This document shows positions 19,995 to 28,525 of a stretch of 39,830 nucleotides of DNA, piece after piece (position 1 is the stretch's first letter; every line of letters starts with the position of its first letter). The notes beneath the pieces are model-generated. The model made no database searches. It worked only from the letters and a program-made list of their open reading frames with translations, and had not been told where the DNA came from. Source of the stretch: a virus; the IMG/VR virus record IMGVR_UViG_3300006071_000029, positions 1 through 39,830 of that record; one strand, given 5' to 3'. Both the position numbers and the translations under genes were made by a program.

Positions 19995-20177
19995 GTGAAA
20001 GAAAATTTTGTCGTTAACTTCTTCGTGAACAAAGACGGTCTAAATAGCCGCATGACTCTTCAAGGCACTCGTTCTATCCATCTCTCTAACGCAACCTCGG
20101 ATTTCGCTGTGCAGGCATACCTCCAGCGGACTTATCCTAATTCTACAATTACTATCAATGACATCCAATGGAGGTAA
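19995..20177 (+). CDS. Small hypothetical protein
   Basis: 60 residues from the GTG at 19995, chosen because GGAG lies 7 bp upstream. The in-frame ATG at 19968 overlaps the promoter -10. No family recognised. Confidence 0.65.
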   Translation: MKENFVVNFFVNKDGLNSRMTLQGTRSIHLSNATSDFAVQAYLQRTYPNSTITINDIQWR

Positions 20178-20179
20178 TT

Positions 20180-20308
20180 ATGGAAAATCGTAATCCTGTT
20201 GCTGGCAACGCTTGGCGCTACAACAAGCGTCAGATTATCCCGAACAAGAAAATTGAACCTAAGCAGAAGCACGCAAAGCGAGTGCTTGACGAACTAATGG
20301 AGTATTGA
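20180..20308 (+). CDS. Small basic hypothetical protein
   Basis: 42 residues (MENRNPVAGNAWRYNKRQ start), Lys/Arg-rich. GGAGGT lies 5 bp before the ATG. The stop is followed directly by the glutaredoxin ATG. Confidence 0.7.
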   Translation: MENRNPVAGNAWRYNKRQIIPNKKIEPKQKHAKRVLDELMEY

Positions 20309-20812
20309 ATGTCTTATGTGATTTACGGCAAGGAAAATTGCCCATTTTGCGAACGAGCCAAGCGTCTTCTTGACTCAAAGGGTCTTGAATATTCATACCT
20401 GACTCTGGGTGTGGACTACGATCGCGAGGAACTTCTCGAGATGGCTCCGAATGCCAGGACTGTGCCGCAGGTTTGGCAGATCGATCGTGCGACCGAGCAT
20501 AGTGAAGAATGGACGTATGTTGGTGGTTTTGTAGAACTGGAAAGGTCTTTTATGAATGAAATTGAAGCTGTGCTTAACGAAGGTCACACCGTTCAGGTGA
20601 CATTTACCAAGGCTGATGGCACCGAGCGCACTATGCTTTGCACCAAGGATCCTGAAGTCATCGCTGAGCATGTCACTCCTACTGAAAAGAAGACTGATCG
20701 CGTTTATACGCCAGCTGAGGGTGTTGTGTCTGTGTTTGATCTCGAGAAGCTCGGCTATCGCAGCTTCCGTCTTGACAGCGTCAAGCATTATTCTATTGTT
20801 GAGGAAGTTTAA
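20309..20812 (+). CDS. Glutaredoxin fused to a DUF2693-like domain
   Basis: 167 residues. The N-terminal 80 residues are a glutaredoxin (YGKENCPFCERAKRLL with the CPFC redox motif, TVPQVW with the cis-Pro, GGF). The C-terminal part (VQVTFTKADGTERTMLCTKDP) has the pattern of the small DUF2693 domain, whose function is unknown. Glutaredoxin is a likely electron donor for the phage ribonucleotide reductase. It is in an operon behind the early promoter at 19941. Confidence 0.88.
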   Translation: MSYVIYGKENCPFCERAKRLLDSKGLEYSYLTLGVDYDREELLEMAPNARTVPQVWQIDRATEHSEEWTYVGGFVELERSFMNEIEAVLNEGHTVQVTFTKADGTERTMLCTKDPEVIAEHVTPTEKKTDRVYTPAEGVVSVFDLEKLGYRSFRLDSVKHYSIVEEV

Positions 20813-20970
20813 TGCTTCAGCCACTAACCCGATGGGAACACATTCGGGCAGTGATTGCCAAGTGGATTGTTGTTAATGTTGCTAGTCGAATCAGCGCCAT
20901 GGCTGTTTTGGCTTTATGTTTAGAAGTTTCCAGAACTTATATGGAACAGATTGAGGTGCAAGATGACTAA
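20812..20970 (+). CDS. Small hypothetical protein
   Basis: 52 residues, with a start overlapping the glutaredoxin stop (TAATG) and an end overlapping the next gene by 8 bp. A hydrophobic stretch (SAMAVLALCLEV) may be a weak membrane helix. No family recognised. Confidence 0.6.
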   Translation: MLQPLTRWEHIRAVIAKWIVVNVASRISAMAVLALCLEVSRTYMEQIEVQDD

Positions 20971-21337
20971 TTTTGAAATGGTTCGTGAGTTTATGTTGAA
21001 GTTCGGGCAAGAGGTTAAGACCAGCCCAGAACTGCCGAGCAAGGAAGTTCAACAGCTTCGTCTTGAGTTGATTGCTGAAGAGCTCAATGAGCTTTGGGAT
21101 GCTCTTGAGGATAATGATATTGTTGAGGTGGCCGACGCTCTGACTGATATTCTTTATGTGACTTATGGCGCAGGTCTTGCTTTCGGCATTGACCTCGACA
21201 AGTGTTTCGCCGAAGTCCAGCGCAGCAATATGACCAAGCTGGGTGCTGATGGTAACCCGATCTATCGTGAAGATGGCAAGACCATCAAGGGACCGAACTA
21301 CGAGCCGCCTAACCTGAAAGACATTATCAATGGCTAA
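20963..21337 (+). CDS. MazG-like nucleotide pyrophosphohydrolase
   Basis: 124 residues. The all-alpha NTP-pyrophosphatase signature is visible: ELIAEELNEL (ExxEE-type metal site) followed by EVADALTDILYVTYGAG (ExxxD). Such enzymes hydrolyse NTPs or dNTPs to monophosphates, and phage MazG proteins can alter host nucleotide pools or alarmone levels. The start at 20963 overlaps the previous gene. The stop overlaps the start of the epimerase. Confidence 0.85.
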   Translation: MTNFEMVREFMLKFGQEVKTSPELPSKEVQQLRLELIAEELNELWDALEDNDIVEVADALTDILYVTYGAGLAFGIDLDKCFAEVQRSNMTKLGADGNPIYREDGKTIKGPNYEPPNLKDIING

Positions 21338-22301
21338 GGCTCTTGTAACTGGCGCGAATGGATTTATCGGTCGAGTCCTGTGTGTCATTCTGAAAGAACA
21401 TGGTTGGCAGGTTATTGCTAACGACATCAATGGTCCAGCTGAGGTTCCTTCTTGGCTGGACATCGATGCTGGTGATTATTTTCATATTGGCTCTTATGAT
21501 CATCCTCGGCTGTATCTTGGCCAGAATTATGACGCCATCTTCCACCTTGGCGCAGACAGTCTTCTTGGTCCATCGGTAAAGAATCCTCTGAAATATTATC
21601 GTAACAACGTCGGCGAGATGGCCACCATGCTCGACAACGTAGTCAACTCAGGCTTCAAGGGTGCGTTCATCTTCGCTTCTTCGGCTGCGACCTATGGCGA
21701 TCTTGAATCTAGGCATGGTCTGGAAGAATGGGAAGCTGGTGAGCCGATCAATCCATACGGTTCTACCAAGTGGGTTGGCGAGATGATGCTTCGCGAATCG
21801 TGTGCAGCTTATGGTCTGAAGGCATATGCAATGCGGTTCTTCAATGTCGCTGGTGCGTATAAGAATCGTGGTCAGAATCCTGATCAGCCGCATATTCTGA
21901 CCAAAATGGCTATGGCTTCTTTGGCAGATGAGACGTTCTATATCAACGGAAACAAGTATCATACAACTGATGGCACTTGCGTTCGTGATTATATCCACGT
22001 GGCTGATGTTTGCTCTGCTCTGATCGCTGCAGCAGAAACACTATATAATAAGCCTGAAGGTGAATATGACACCTTCAATGTCTGCAGCGGCGACTCAATC
22101 TCAAACCAAGAACTGGCTGAATTGTTCGTCGAAAAATATCCTCTCAGATATGATTACAAAGATGGGCGTCCTGGTGATCCGGGATATCTCATTGGCGACG
22201 CATACAAGCTATCGCAGCTTTGGGTGGATGGTCCTCGCTTCGACATCAACGACATTATCACCGATCATTATGAATATATCAAAGGACAACTACAAAAATG
22301 A
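21330..22301 (+). CDS. NAD-dependent sugar epimerase/dehydratase
   Basis: 323 residues of the extended SDR family. Rossmann motif TGANGFIG at residues 7-14, the SSAATYG serine region, and the catalytic YGSTK (Tyr-x-x-x-Lys) are present, with DYIHVADV later as in GalE-like enzymes. Probable role: epimerising a nucleotide sugar. It starts the sugar gene block and overlaps the glycosyltransferase by 4 bp. The exact substrate (hexose or ADP-heptose) cannot be read from the sequence. Confidence 0.88.
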   Translation: MAKALVTGANGFIGRVLCVILKEHGWQVIANDINGPAEVPSWLDIDAGDYFHIGSYDHPRLYLGQNYDAIFHLGADSLLGPSVKNPLKYYRNNVGEMATMLDNVVNSGFKGAFIFASSAATYGDLESRHGLEEWEAGEPINPYGSTKWVGEMMLRESCAAYGLKAYAMRFFNVAGAYKNRGQNPDQPHILTKMAMASLADETFYINGNKYHTTDGTCVRDYIHVADVCSALIAAAETLYNKPEGEYDTFNVCSGDSISNQELAELFVEKYPLRYDYKDGRPGDPGYLIGDAYKLSQLWVDGPRFDINDIITDHYEYIKGQLQK

Positions 22302-23302
22302 GCATTTGGGAACGTAACGAACAGAATGCCAACTCTCAGGGTGGCACAGAAAAGATGATGGAAGGGATTATTTCGCGACTTGATCCCAAGTATCACGATA
22401 AGTTTCAGATTATTCCTTCGCGAGTCCGCGAACTAGCTGACGATCGAATTCGAATCTATCACCTTCACGATCTTCCTTGGGATCCTGAGACAAGTCACCT
22501 TCAGGATGAAAACAGCCGCAATCGTTTTCATAAGATCGTTTACTGCGGAAATTGGCAGATGAATATGTATCAGCATATTCTGAAGATTCCACAGAACCAG
22601 AAGACTTGTGTGATCGATACGGCAATTGATCCATTCCCCGCTGAAGTTGTCAACAAGAGCGACCCGAAGGACGAAATCCGCTTGGTTTATACCAGCACTC
22701 CTCAGCGTGGTCTCTCGCTTCTTGTTCCTGTTTTTGAAGAGCTATGTAAGAAGCACGATAACCTTGTGCTTGACGTATTCTCGAGCTTCTCGATCTATGG
22801 TTGGCCAGACGCTGACAAGCAATTCGAGGAACTGTTTGATCGTTGCCGCGATAATCCGAATATCAACTATCATGGGTTTGCTCCGAACGAAGTTGTTCGC
22901 GAAACGGTCGGTAAGGCTCACATCTTCTCATATCCTTCGATTTGGCCAGAATGCAACAGCCGTTCGCTGATCGAAGCCATGTCGGCTGGTTGCCTTTGCG
23001 TCCACCCGAACTATGCTGGATTGACCGATACCTCGGGCAGCATCACTGGACAATATCAGTGGGATCAGGACGTCAACGTCCATGCAAACATGTTCTATAC
23101 GGTTATGGATGACGCAATCACTCGTCTGCGTAGTGGTGTTGATATGGTGCCATATCTTCATTTTCAGAAAACATATGCTGACTATCGCTACAACTGGGAT
23201 CGTATTGGCGCTCAGTGGAATGCACTGTGTGAATCTCTGCTGAATGAATATGAAGGAAAGAGTTTGGCAATTCCTGCCGCGAAATTTATCTATAGGACAT
23301 AG
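22298..23302 (+). CDS. Glycosyltransferase (GT-B fold, GT4-like)
   Basis: 334 residues. The C-terminal half has the GT4 pattern: LVYTSTPQRGLSLL, then NYHGFAPNEVV, and SYPSIWPECNSRSLIEAMSAGCLCV with the E-x7-E donor-site motif. The N-terminus contains GGTEKMM, typical of glycosyltransferases with an initial Gly-rich loop. Probably transfers the sugar made by the neighbouring enzymes to DNA, protein or an envelope glycan; the acceptor is unknown. Confidence 0.85.
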   Translation: MSIWERNEQNANSQGGTEKMMEGIISRLDPKYHDKFQIIPSRVRELADDRIRIYHLHDLPWDPETSHLQDENSRNRFHKIVYCGNWQMNMYQHILKIPQNQKTCVIDTAIDPFPAEVVNKSDPKDEIRLVYTSTPQRGLSLLVPVFEELCKKHDNLVLDVFSSFSIYGWPDADKQFEELFDRCRDNPNINYHGFAPNEVVRETVGKAHIFSYPSIWPECNSRSLIEAMSAGCLCVHPNYAGLTDTSGSITGQYQWDQDVNVHANMFYTVMDDAITRLRSGVDMVPYLHFQKTYADYRYNWDRIGAQWNALCESLLNEYEGKSLAIPAAKFIYRT

Positions 23303-23306
23303 TGAT

Positions 23307-23519
23307 ATGTATACCGTTAAACTTGATGGCGAACAGGTTAATCGCATTGTATTGAATGAGTTGAAGGATTCAAGAAAATCTTTCATCGTTGATCTTAATT
23401 CAGAAAATGCCAATATTTTCTATTGGGAAGAACCTGAAAAGGATAAGGCGGAGATTCAGCGCCACATCGATGCGCTTGATCTTCTTATTGAATGGTTTCA
23501 TATTCCTGGAGAAGAATGA
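23307..23519 (+). CDS. Small hypothetical protein
   Basis: 70 residues (MYTVKLDGEQVNRIVLNELKDS start) with a helical, acidic C-terminus. The stop overlaps the next start. No family recognised. Confidence 0.7.
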   Translation: MYTVKLDGEQVNRIVLNELKDSRKSFIVDLNSENANIFYWEEPEKDKAEIQRHIDALDLLIEWFHIPGEE

Positions 23520-23827
23520 TGGCATATTCGTTGCGTAGAACTCGTGATGGTGCTGGTGACTCTGGTCAAATGAGCAATGCTGTAACGTTTGTTCGAGATG
23601 AAAATGGAAGAGTGATCGATAAAACTGTCCACCATGATTCTGCACCAATGGTCGGAGCTGCAATGGTCGTTGGTTCGCATTATGCTCGCTCTTTCTCTGC
23701 GCAGGACTGGTGGCAGACTACGCCAATTACGGAAATTCTTGAGGAGCGAACTGACCCTGAGGATCCCAATTTCCTCTATGTTCGTTTCAAGACTGGCAAC
23801 TCTGAATATGAATGGACAAGATTTTGA
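23519..23827 (+). CDS. Hypothetical protein
   Basis: 102 residues (MAYSLRRTRDG start). Residues 70-102 form a beta-rich segment similar in style to small phage modulators (TEILEERTDPEDPNFLYVRFKTGNSEYEW). No family recognised. It ends directly before the convergent GIY-YIG gene. Confidence 0.7.
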   Translation: MAYSLRRTRDGAGDSGQMSNAVTFVRDENGRVIDKTVHHDSAPMVGAAMVVGSHYARSFSAQDWWQTTPITEILEERTDPEDPNFLYVRFKTGNSEYEWTRF

Positions 23828-23829
23828 TC

Positions 23830-24525
23830 TTAGCTAACAAATGTCCAACCTTTATGTTGCTTTTGCTTTCCTAGTATGACATACATTAATTCTTTTGATC
23901 CTACTCCAGAATATTGATTAGATAATTCTGATCGTTTGCCAATAAAGATTCCGTGTTTTTCATGGAAAAACTTGTATATGGTTTCGTCTCTAGAAGGATT
24001 ATTCAATTTCTTTTGTTCTGAAAATTCTTTACGCCGATCATCAGTCCAACTCGCGCGCATAGCCGATTTTGTCGATTCGGATTTACGATTTCTGTTAATG
24101 GTCAAAGCTCTTTTTGCCTTTTCCTTATCAGATTGCGTCCTTCTTAGACCAAAGGTAGGAGAGAGTTCTCCGGACCTACCAAACATAGGGTTGCATTCTC
24201 CCGATCTATCGAAATGTTTTCTGTGGGGAAATTTCTTGCCTTTGGCGCAAGGAGGCATTCCGCCTCCAGCCACAATATTCCACCCAATATTATCGGTCGG
24301 TCTTAAATAAAATTCTAATTTTTTTGCTTGATCTTCTGACAAATTTTCTTGCACGATCTTCATCTCTGCGCCTCTTTTGAGCGCAGATTTAACTTTAAAA
24401 TTAGACTTTGATTGTTTGTGTTCGATTAAACGACGAGTTGGATTTTTACTTATACCAACATAACCGTCAGTTTGAATATTTTCGTGTTCTGGATAATGTA
24501 TCCAATATACGCTATAAATAGTCAT
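23830..24525 (-). CDS. GIY-YIG homing endonuclease B
   Basis: 231 residues on the minus strand. The GIY-YIG core reads YSVYWIHYPEHENIQTDGYVGISKNPTRRLIEH, with a Glu in KKLEFYL. NUMOD3-like repeats (MFGRSGELSPTFG) and a NUMOD1-like C-terminus follow. It is inserted between the small gene at 23519 and the GHMP kinase, against the direction of the operon. Its leader shares a covarying hairpin with GIY-YIG gene D (38205). Confidence 0.9.
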   Translation of the reverse strand: MTIYSVYWIHYPEHENIQTDGYVGISKNPTRRLIEHKQSKSNFKVKSALKRGAEMKIVQENLSEDQAKKLEFYLRPTDNIGWNIVAGGGMPPCAKGKKFPHRKHFDRSGECNPMFGRSGELSPTFGLRRTQSDKEKAKRALTINRNRKSESTKSAMRASWTDDRRKEFSEQKKLNNPSRDETIYKFFHEKHGIFIGKRSELSNQYSGVGSKELMYVILGKQKQHKGWTFVS

Positions 24526-24551
24526 AAGCTGGTGCTCCTCTTAGCATTAGA

Positions 24552-24581
24552 GTGGTTGGAAGCGGGAACTTCGCGAACCAC
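24552..24581 (-). promoter_or_regulatory. Conserved leader hairpin of GIY-YIG gene B
   Basis: Read on the minus strand: out-stem GTGGTT/AACCAC, internal loop CGC/C, inner stem GAAG/CTTC, terminal loop TTCCCG. The same architecture with compensatory changes occurs at 38232-38261. It lies between the late promoter (24592-24599) and the Shine-Dalgarno GAGGAG. Confidence 0.7.
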
Positions 24582-24591
24582 AATCATCCTT

Positions 24592-24599
24592 TATTTATA
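24592..24599 (-). promoter_or_regulatory. Late promoter of GIY-YIG gene B
   Basis: TATAAATA on the minus strand, 67 bp before the start codon of the gene at 24525. Confidence 0.65.
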
Positions 24600-24633
24600 T
24601 AATTCTAACTTTGAACAGAAAGGAGAGACACCA

Positions 24634-25576
24634 ATGATACTTGCAAAAGCACCCTTACGTGTCAGTTTTTTTCGGTGGTGGGTCGGATATTCCGGCTCAC
24701 TACCTACAGTGGGGAGGCTCGACCATTTCGACAGCGATCGACAAGTATGTCTATGTCGCTGTAGGTAAGACTCCTCAAAACCACATCAAGGTCAACTACT
24801 CCAAGCAGGAACTGGTGACCAAGGTCGACGATCTTCAAAATGAGATTGTCAAAAATGCCCTGAAGTATTTTGGGATTAAGAACAATATCGAGATTACCAC
24901 GTTTGCTGACATTCCTACGGTCGGAACAGGTCTAGCAGGTTCATCGGCATTCACCTGCGCATTGGTCGCTGCTCTTGCAGAATATTGCGGATTCTCTCGT
25001 TATAGCGAATATGAGCTAGCCGAGGCTGCTTGTCAAATTGAAATTCTAATGTGTGGTTGGAATATTGGAAAGCAGGATCAGTATGCTTCGGCTTTTGGTG
25101 GCATGAATTATATTCGCTACCTAAGCAGCGATAAGGTTAATGTCAGTAAGATGGATCCCAACGGAATTGATCACAACATGCTGCTGATTCCGACGAACAT
25201 TCAGCGCCATGCTGCTGAGGTCTTGAATAAGATCGACTTCAACGACAAGACTCCAGTCATCAGAGAACTTTCTCACATGGCTGATCTCCAATATCGTTAT
25301 GAACCTACTCTTGAGCTTTATGGTCCTCTGCTGAACGAAGCATGGAAATATAAGAAACAGATGGAAGGCGGTATCAGCAATCCAGAGATTGATGAGATGT
25401 ATGAGCGTTGTAGAGAGGCTGGTGCGACTGGAGCGAAACTTCTTGGTGCAGGTGGTGGTGGCTATATGCTGGCTCTGACCGACAACAAGAATAAGATCAG
25501 AGCTGAATTCAACGATAGATGTTGCCTCGAAGTAAGAGTTGCTCTTGACGGAGCCAAGGTTGTTTACAAGGATTGA
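24634..25576 (+). pseudogene. Heptose-kinase-like GHMP kinase with a frameshift
   Basis: From the ATG at 24634 (behind AAGGAGAG) the frame reads MILAKAPLRVSFF, the standard start of HddA-type GHMP kinases. After a run of seven T (24667-24673) the continuation GGGSDIPAHYLQWGG is in the +1 frame. With six T the two parts join perfectly. The rest (about 300 residues) is intact, including the ATP-binding GLAGSSAF loop and the C-terminal GAGGGGYM. The family phosphorylates D-glycero-D-manno-heptose 7-phosphate or related sugars. The frameshift may be a sequencing error, a phase-variable tract or a slippage site. Confidence 0.82.
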
Positions 25577-25578
25577 CT

Positions 25579-26175
25579 ATGACGAAGCCACTGATTAAAT
25601 TTTCCGATTATACCGATGCTGTGTTTGACGCAATGGAGAGTGTAGATGAACATTCTCTTGCTCTTGTTTATCTAACTCTGAACGAAGCTCGAGTGAACGG
25701 AAGAACTATTTTCGTTTGCGGTAATGGTGGTTCGGCTGCTATTGCTAATCACCTTGTCTGCGACTGTATGAAGGGTGTTGCAGTAGATACTGGAAATCAT
25801 ATGCATGTGACTTCGCTGTCTTGTAACGTTCCTTTGATGACTGCCATCGCTAACGATATCGGCTATGAGGATGTGTTTGCAAAGCAGCTAGAATGGCAAG
25901 CTGTTCCTGGGGATGTTTTGATCGCGATTAGCTCTAGCGGCAACTCGCCCAATATCTATAACGCACTTCTTTCGGCCAAGGATGTTGGAGTTAAGACGAT
26001 CGCGATTTCTGGATTTACTGGTGGACAGGCTTGTGCTATTGCTGACCACTCTGTCCATATTAAGTCAGATAACTATGGTGTGATCGAAGACGTATCTCAG
26101 TCGGTGATGCATTATATCGCCCAGTGTCTTCGTCGAAATCTTTCCAATAAGAAACCAGAGGACATCATATACTGA
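25579..26175 (+). CDS. SIS-domain phosphosugar isomerase (GmhA-like)
   Basis: 198 residues. IFVCGNGGSAAIANHLVCDCMKG and VLIAISSSGNSPN are the SIS sugar-phosphate binding motifs of sedoheptulose-7-phosphate isomerases (GmhA). With the adjacent kinase and phosphatase this gives the GmhA-HddA-phosphatase sequence of heptose synthesis. I chose ATG 25579 over TTG 25573. The end overlaps the next ATG. Confidence 0.88.
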   Translation: MTKPLIKFSDYTDAVFDAMESVDEHSLALVYLTLNEARVNGRTIFVCGNGGSAAIANHLVCDCMKGVAVDTGNHMHVTSLSCNVPLMTAIANDIGYEDVFAKQLEWQAVPGDVLIAISSSGNSPNIYNALLSAKDVGVKTIAISGFTGGQACAIADHSVHIKSDNYGVIEDVSQSVMHYIAQCLRRNLSNKKPEDIIY

Positions 26176-26651
26176 TGAAGAAGATTGATCATGTTTTTCT
26201 CGATCTAGATGGGGTTGTGTTCGACTTCCATAGCGCAGTCGGCGATCAGCTCCACGATCGAGAAAAATGGTGGAACGAAGGATTCCCAAATTTTATCGAG
26301 GCTGGTGGCTTCGCTGATCTGCCTCTGCTGCCCGATGCCGAAGAGCTGATGAATTTTCTTAACGAAAACGTATGGGTCACAATCCTATCTTCAGCTGGCG
26401 GGACTCCTAGGTTTGACGAGATCGTTGATCAGAAACTTGAAGCTCTGCACAGGAACGGAATCGAATATCCAGCGATCATCGTCCCTTCCAAGGGAGTCAA
26501 GAAAGATTTTGCGGGCGAGGGTCGCCTCCTGATTGACGACCATCCTGAGAATTGCCAAAACTTCATCGAGGCTGGTGGTGAGGCTATCGTCCACATCGAC
26601 GCTGCAACCACGATAGCTCACATCAAAAAACATTACGAATTTTCAAATTAG
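26175..26651 (+). CDS. HAD-family phosphatase
   Basis: 158 residues. Motif I is FLDLDGVVFDF (nucleophile and acid/base Asp), motif II ILSSAGG, Lys in PSKGVKKDF, motif III LLIDDHPENC. The cap region is short. It resembles 5'(3')-nucleotidase-type HAD enzymes. By context it could be the heptose-bisphosphate phosphatase step (GmhB role), but GmhB normally has a different motif I (DRDGV), so the substrate is uncertain. Confidence 0.82.
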   Translation: MKKIDHVFLDLDGVVFDFHSAVGDQLHDREKWWNEGFPNFIEAGGFADLPLLPDAEELMNFLNENVWVTILSSAGGTPRFDEIVDQKLEALHRNGIEYPAIIVPSKGVKKDFAGEGRLLIDDHPENCQNFIEAGGEAIVHIDAATTIAHIKKHYEFSN

Positions 26652-26654
26652 TGC

Positions 26655-26683
26655 TTTACCTTTTTTCAAATCTAGGTTAGAAT
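26655..26683 (+). promoter_or_regulatory. Early promoter
   Basis: TTTACC, 17-bp conserved spacer, TAGAAT followed by GAATTATAAGG. Serves the genes from 26716. Confidence 0.87.
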
Positions 26684-26715
26684 GAATTATAAGGTTGATT
26701 GAAAGGAAGTTTGAA

Positions 26716-27060
26716 ATGATCGTCCAAGTTTTCCACTCTGATCGTGAAATCGGTGGTTTCGTGCATGTCGCTGATATCGATGCCCCTGAGCATTATGATG
26801 CGACTCGTGCCCTCGAGTATGCTTTCCGTCGTACTCAGAACATCGAAGGTTCTTGGTCGATGGGTGAAACCATCGAGTTTGATGGTGACACGATTCCTAA
26901 CATGGACTATGATGCCAGCATCACTGTCGTCCAACCTCTCCGGACTTGGTCTGACGGTCGTGTGATGGGTCATCGTTCTTCGATGATGTATGACCGCATG
27001 ATTGTTGATGGTGAAAACTACGAAGTCGATGCTTTCGGCTTCCGGAAGCTGGAGGCTTGA
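26716..27060 (+). CDS. Hypothetical early protein
   Basis: 114 residues (MIVQVFHSDREIGGFVHVADID start), rich in Asp/Glu and beta-prone. GAAAGGAAG precedes the ATG. No family recognised. Confidence 0.75.
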   Translation: MIVQVFHSDREIGGFVHVADIDAPEHYDATRALEYAFRRTQNIEGSWSMGETIEFDGDTIPNMDYDASITVVQPLRTWSDGRVMGHRSSMMYDRMIVDGENYEVDAFGFRKLEA

Positions 27061-27062
27061 TT

Positions 27063-27470
27063 ATGACTAAGATTGTTTACAATGCCTGCTTTGGTGGCTT
27101 CGGGCTCTCGCATGAAGCTGTTATGCGTTATGCCGAGATCAAGGGCATCACTCTTTATGTTAATGAGCAGAAGTGGGGTGGTAATGCCTACGCGACTGTT
27201 CCTTGGGATGAATATGATCGTATTCACGCTGAGTGCAAAAAGGAACGCAACTATCTTCGTGCGAATGAGCTGTATTTCAGCTATAATGATATTGAACGCA
27301 CCGATCCTGCGCTGGTTCAGGTCGTAGAGGAACTTGGCGATGCGGCTAATGGTGCGCATGCTAAGCTGCGTATCAAGGAGCTTTCGCCTGGTACTCTTTA
27401 CCGCATCGATGAGTATGATGGAAGTGAGTCGGTGATGACTCAGGATAACTATGATTGGAGTGTTGCGTGA
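27063..27470 (+). CDS. Conserved phage protein of unknown function
   Basis: 135 residues. The N-terminal KIVYNACFGGFGLSHEAVMRYAEIKG is a pattern shared by hypothetical proteins of many phages, from memory. The middle contains NDIERTDPALVQVVEELG. The stop overlaps the GTG of the next gene. Function unknown. Confidence 0.82.
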   Translation: MTKIVYNACFGGFGLSHEAVMRYAEIKGITLYVNEQKWGGNAYATVPWDEYDRIHAECKKERNYLRANELYFSYNDIERTDPALVQVVEELGDAANGAHAKLRIKELSPGTLYRIDEYDGSESVMTQDNYDWSVA

Positions 27471-27874
27471 ACTACGAATTTCCTAACATCTACAACATCG
27501 ATGACGTACTGTGGGCTATCGAAGGTCGCGATGAGTTCGTCGTTGCCGAGAAGGAAGGATACACTGTCATCAACTACAACGTGATGATGGCTGATACGTT
27601 TCCTGATGTGATCATTGATGCTGATCCTTATGATCAAGCTTCTGGTGTGGTTGAGCAGCAGGACTATAACGCAGCAATTCGCCGTGAATGTAGAGGTCTG
27701 ATATTCGACTCGAAGACTGGTGAAATCCTTCGTCGCCCTTTCCACAAGTTCTTCAATGTGAATGAGCGCGAAGAGACTCAGGATCATGTCATTAATCTGT
27801 CGCGTCCTCATGCTATCCAGAAGAAGTGCAGGTTGCTATTCCTGTATTTCGCGTTGGTCAAATGGGTCCACTAA
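27467..27874 (+). pseudogene. RNA ligase (Rnl1-like), truncated before the catalytic lysine
   Basis: The N-terminal part fits T4 RNA ligase 1-type enzymes: FVVAEKEGYTVINYNV, AIRRECRGLIFDSKTGEI, RRPFHKFFNVNE. It should continue into the KxDG nucleotidyl-lysine motif just after NLSRPHAIQKK. Instead the frame switches to unrelated sequence (CRLLFLYFALVKWVH) that lies in another frame of the next gene. A deletion has probably removed the catalytic and C-terminal parts. The start is GTG at 27467 (GTGA overlap). Confidence 0.8.
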
Positions 27875-28095
27875 GCACCGTTCCGGTGGAACATATTCAT
27901 CTTGGAATTGACTGGGACAGCAATACCCTGTTTATTACTCCAAAAGGAGACGAATTGCGCGAAATCAATGTAGACGAGATTTCAGCTATCATGAAAAAGT
28001 ATGACGAACTTTGCTGGACTGAATACAAGATTTCCAAGATCAAGCGTGAAAACGAAGCTCTAAAGAAGAAGTTGAAGGAACTTGAAAATGATTAA
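27826..28095 (+). CDS. Hypothetical protein with C-terminal coiled coil, perhaps 5'-truncated
   Basis: The frame is open from 27826 (GTG) with QVAIPVFRVGQMGPLSTVPVEHIHLGIDW; the first ATG is 27862. The upstream part looks like real protein, so the original start may be lost at the RNA-ligase junction. The C-terminal 30 residues (KIKRENEALKKKLKELE) are a coiled coil. No family recognised. Confidence 0.6.
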   Translation: MQVAIPVFRVGQMGPLSTVPVEHIHLGIDWDSNTLFITPKGDELREINVDEISAIMKKYDELCWTEYKISKIKRENEALKKKLKELEND

Positions 28096-28342
28096 CTTTG
28101 ATATTCTTGGTAAGGCTATTAAAGATGTTGCCGGGTATGCTGCAATTGGAGTTGGAGCCGCTTTGGCAGGGATCACATTTGGTGGTTTGCTTATATACCT
28201 TGCAAGCAAATTTGGATTTATAGTTTTCCCAATCATTTGTTGTTTGTTTTTTCTTGGGATGGGCATCGTCTCTCGTTACGAACATCATACTAGATTGGAT
28301 CAGGAATCCAAGAAAAAGATGATGGAAGTTTTGACACGATGA
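28088..28342 (+). CDS. Small membrane protein
   Basis: 84 residues with two adjacent hydrophobic helices (about residues 17-39 and 43-61) and a charged C-terminus (DQESKKKMMEVL). It overlaps both neighbours by a few bases. Function unknown. Confidence 0.72.
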   Translation: MINFDILGKAIKDVAGYAAIGVGAALAGITFGGLLIYLASKFGFIVFPIICCLFFLGMGIVSRYEHHTRLDQESKKKMMEVLTR

Positions 28343-28512
28343 GTTTCCAGCTTCCGCCCGTAAGATGGGAACCTGTAAAAATACCGAACGGTGGAAAAAC
28401 CACGTTTGATGAAATGCGTGAGGGACTGAGTGAGGAACTTTACCGTCAAGGTGATGCCATTCTTGTTTGGGTAAACGAGGGAGACATACTATGGCATACG
28501 CTTGCAAAATGA
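28339..28512 (+). CDS. Small hypothetical protein
   Basis: 57 residues (MSFQLPPVRWEPVKIPNGG start), ATGA overlap with the preceding gene. No family recognised. Confidence 0.65.
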   Translation: MSFQLPPVRWEPVKIPNGGKTTFDEMREGLSEELYRQGDAILVWVNEGDILWHTLAK

Positions 28513-28525
28513 CTAAGGATTAACA

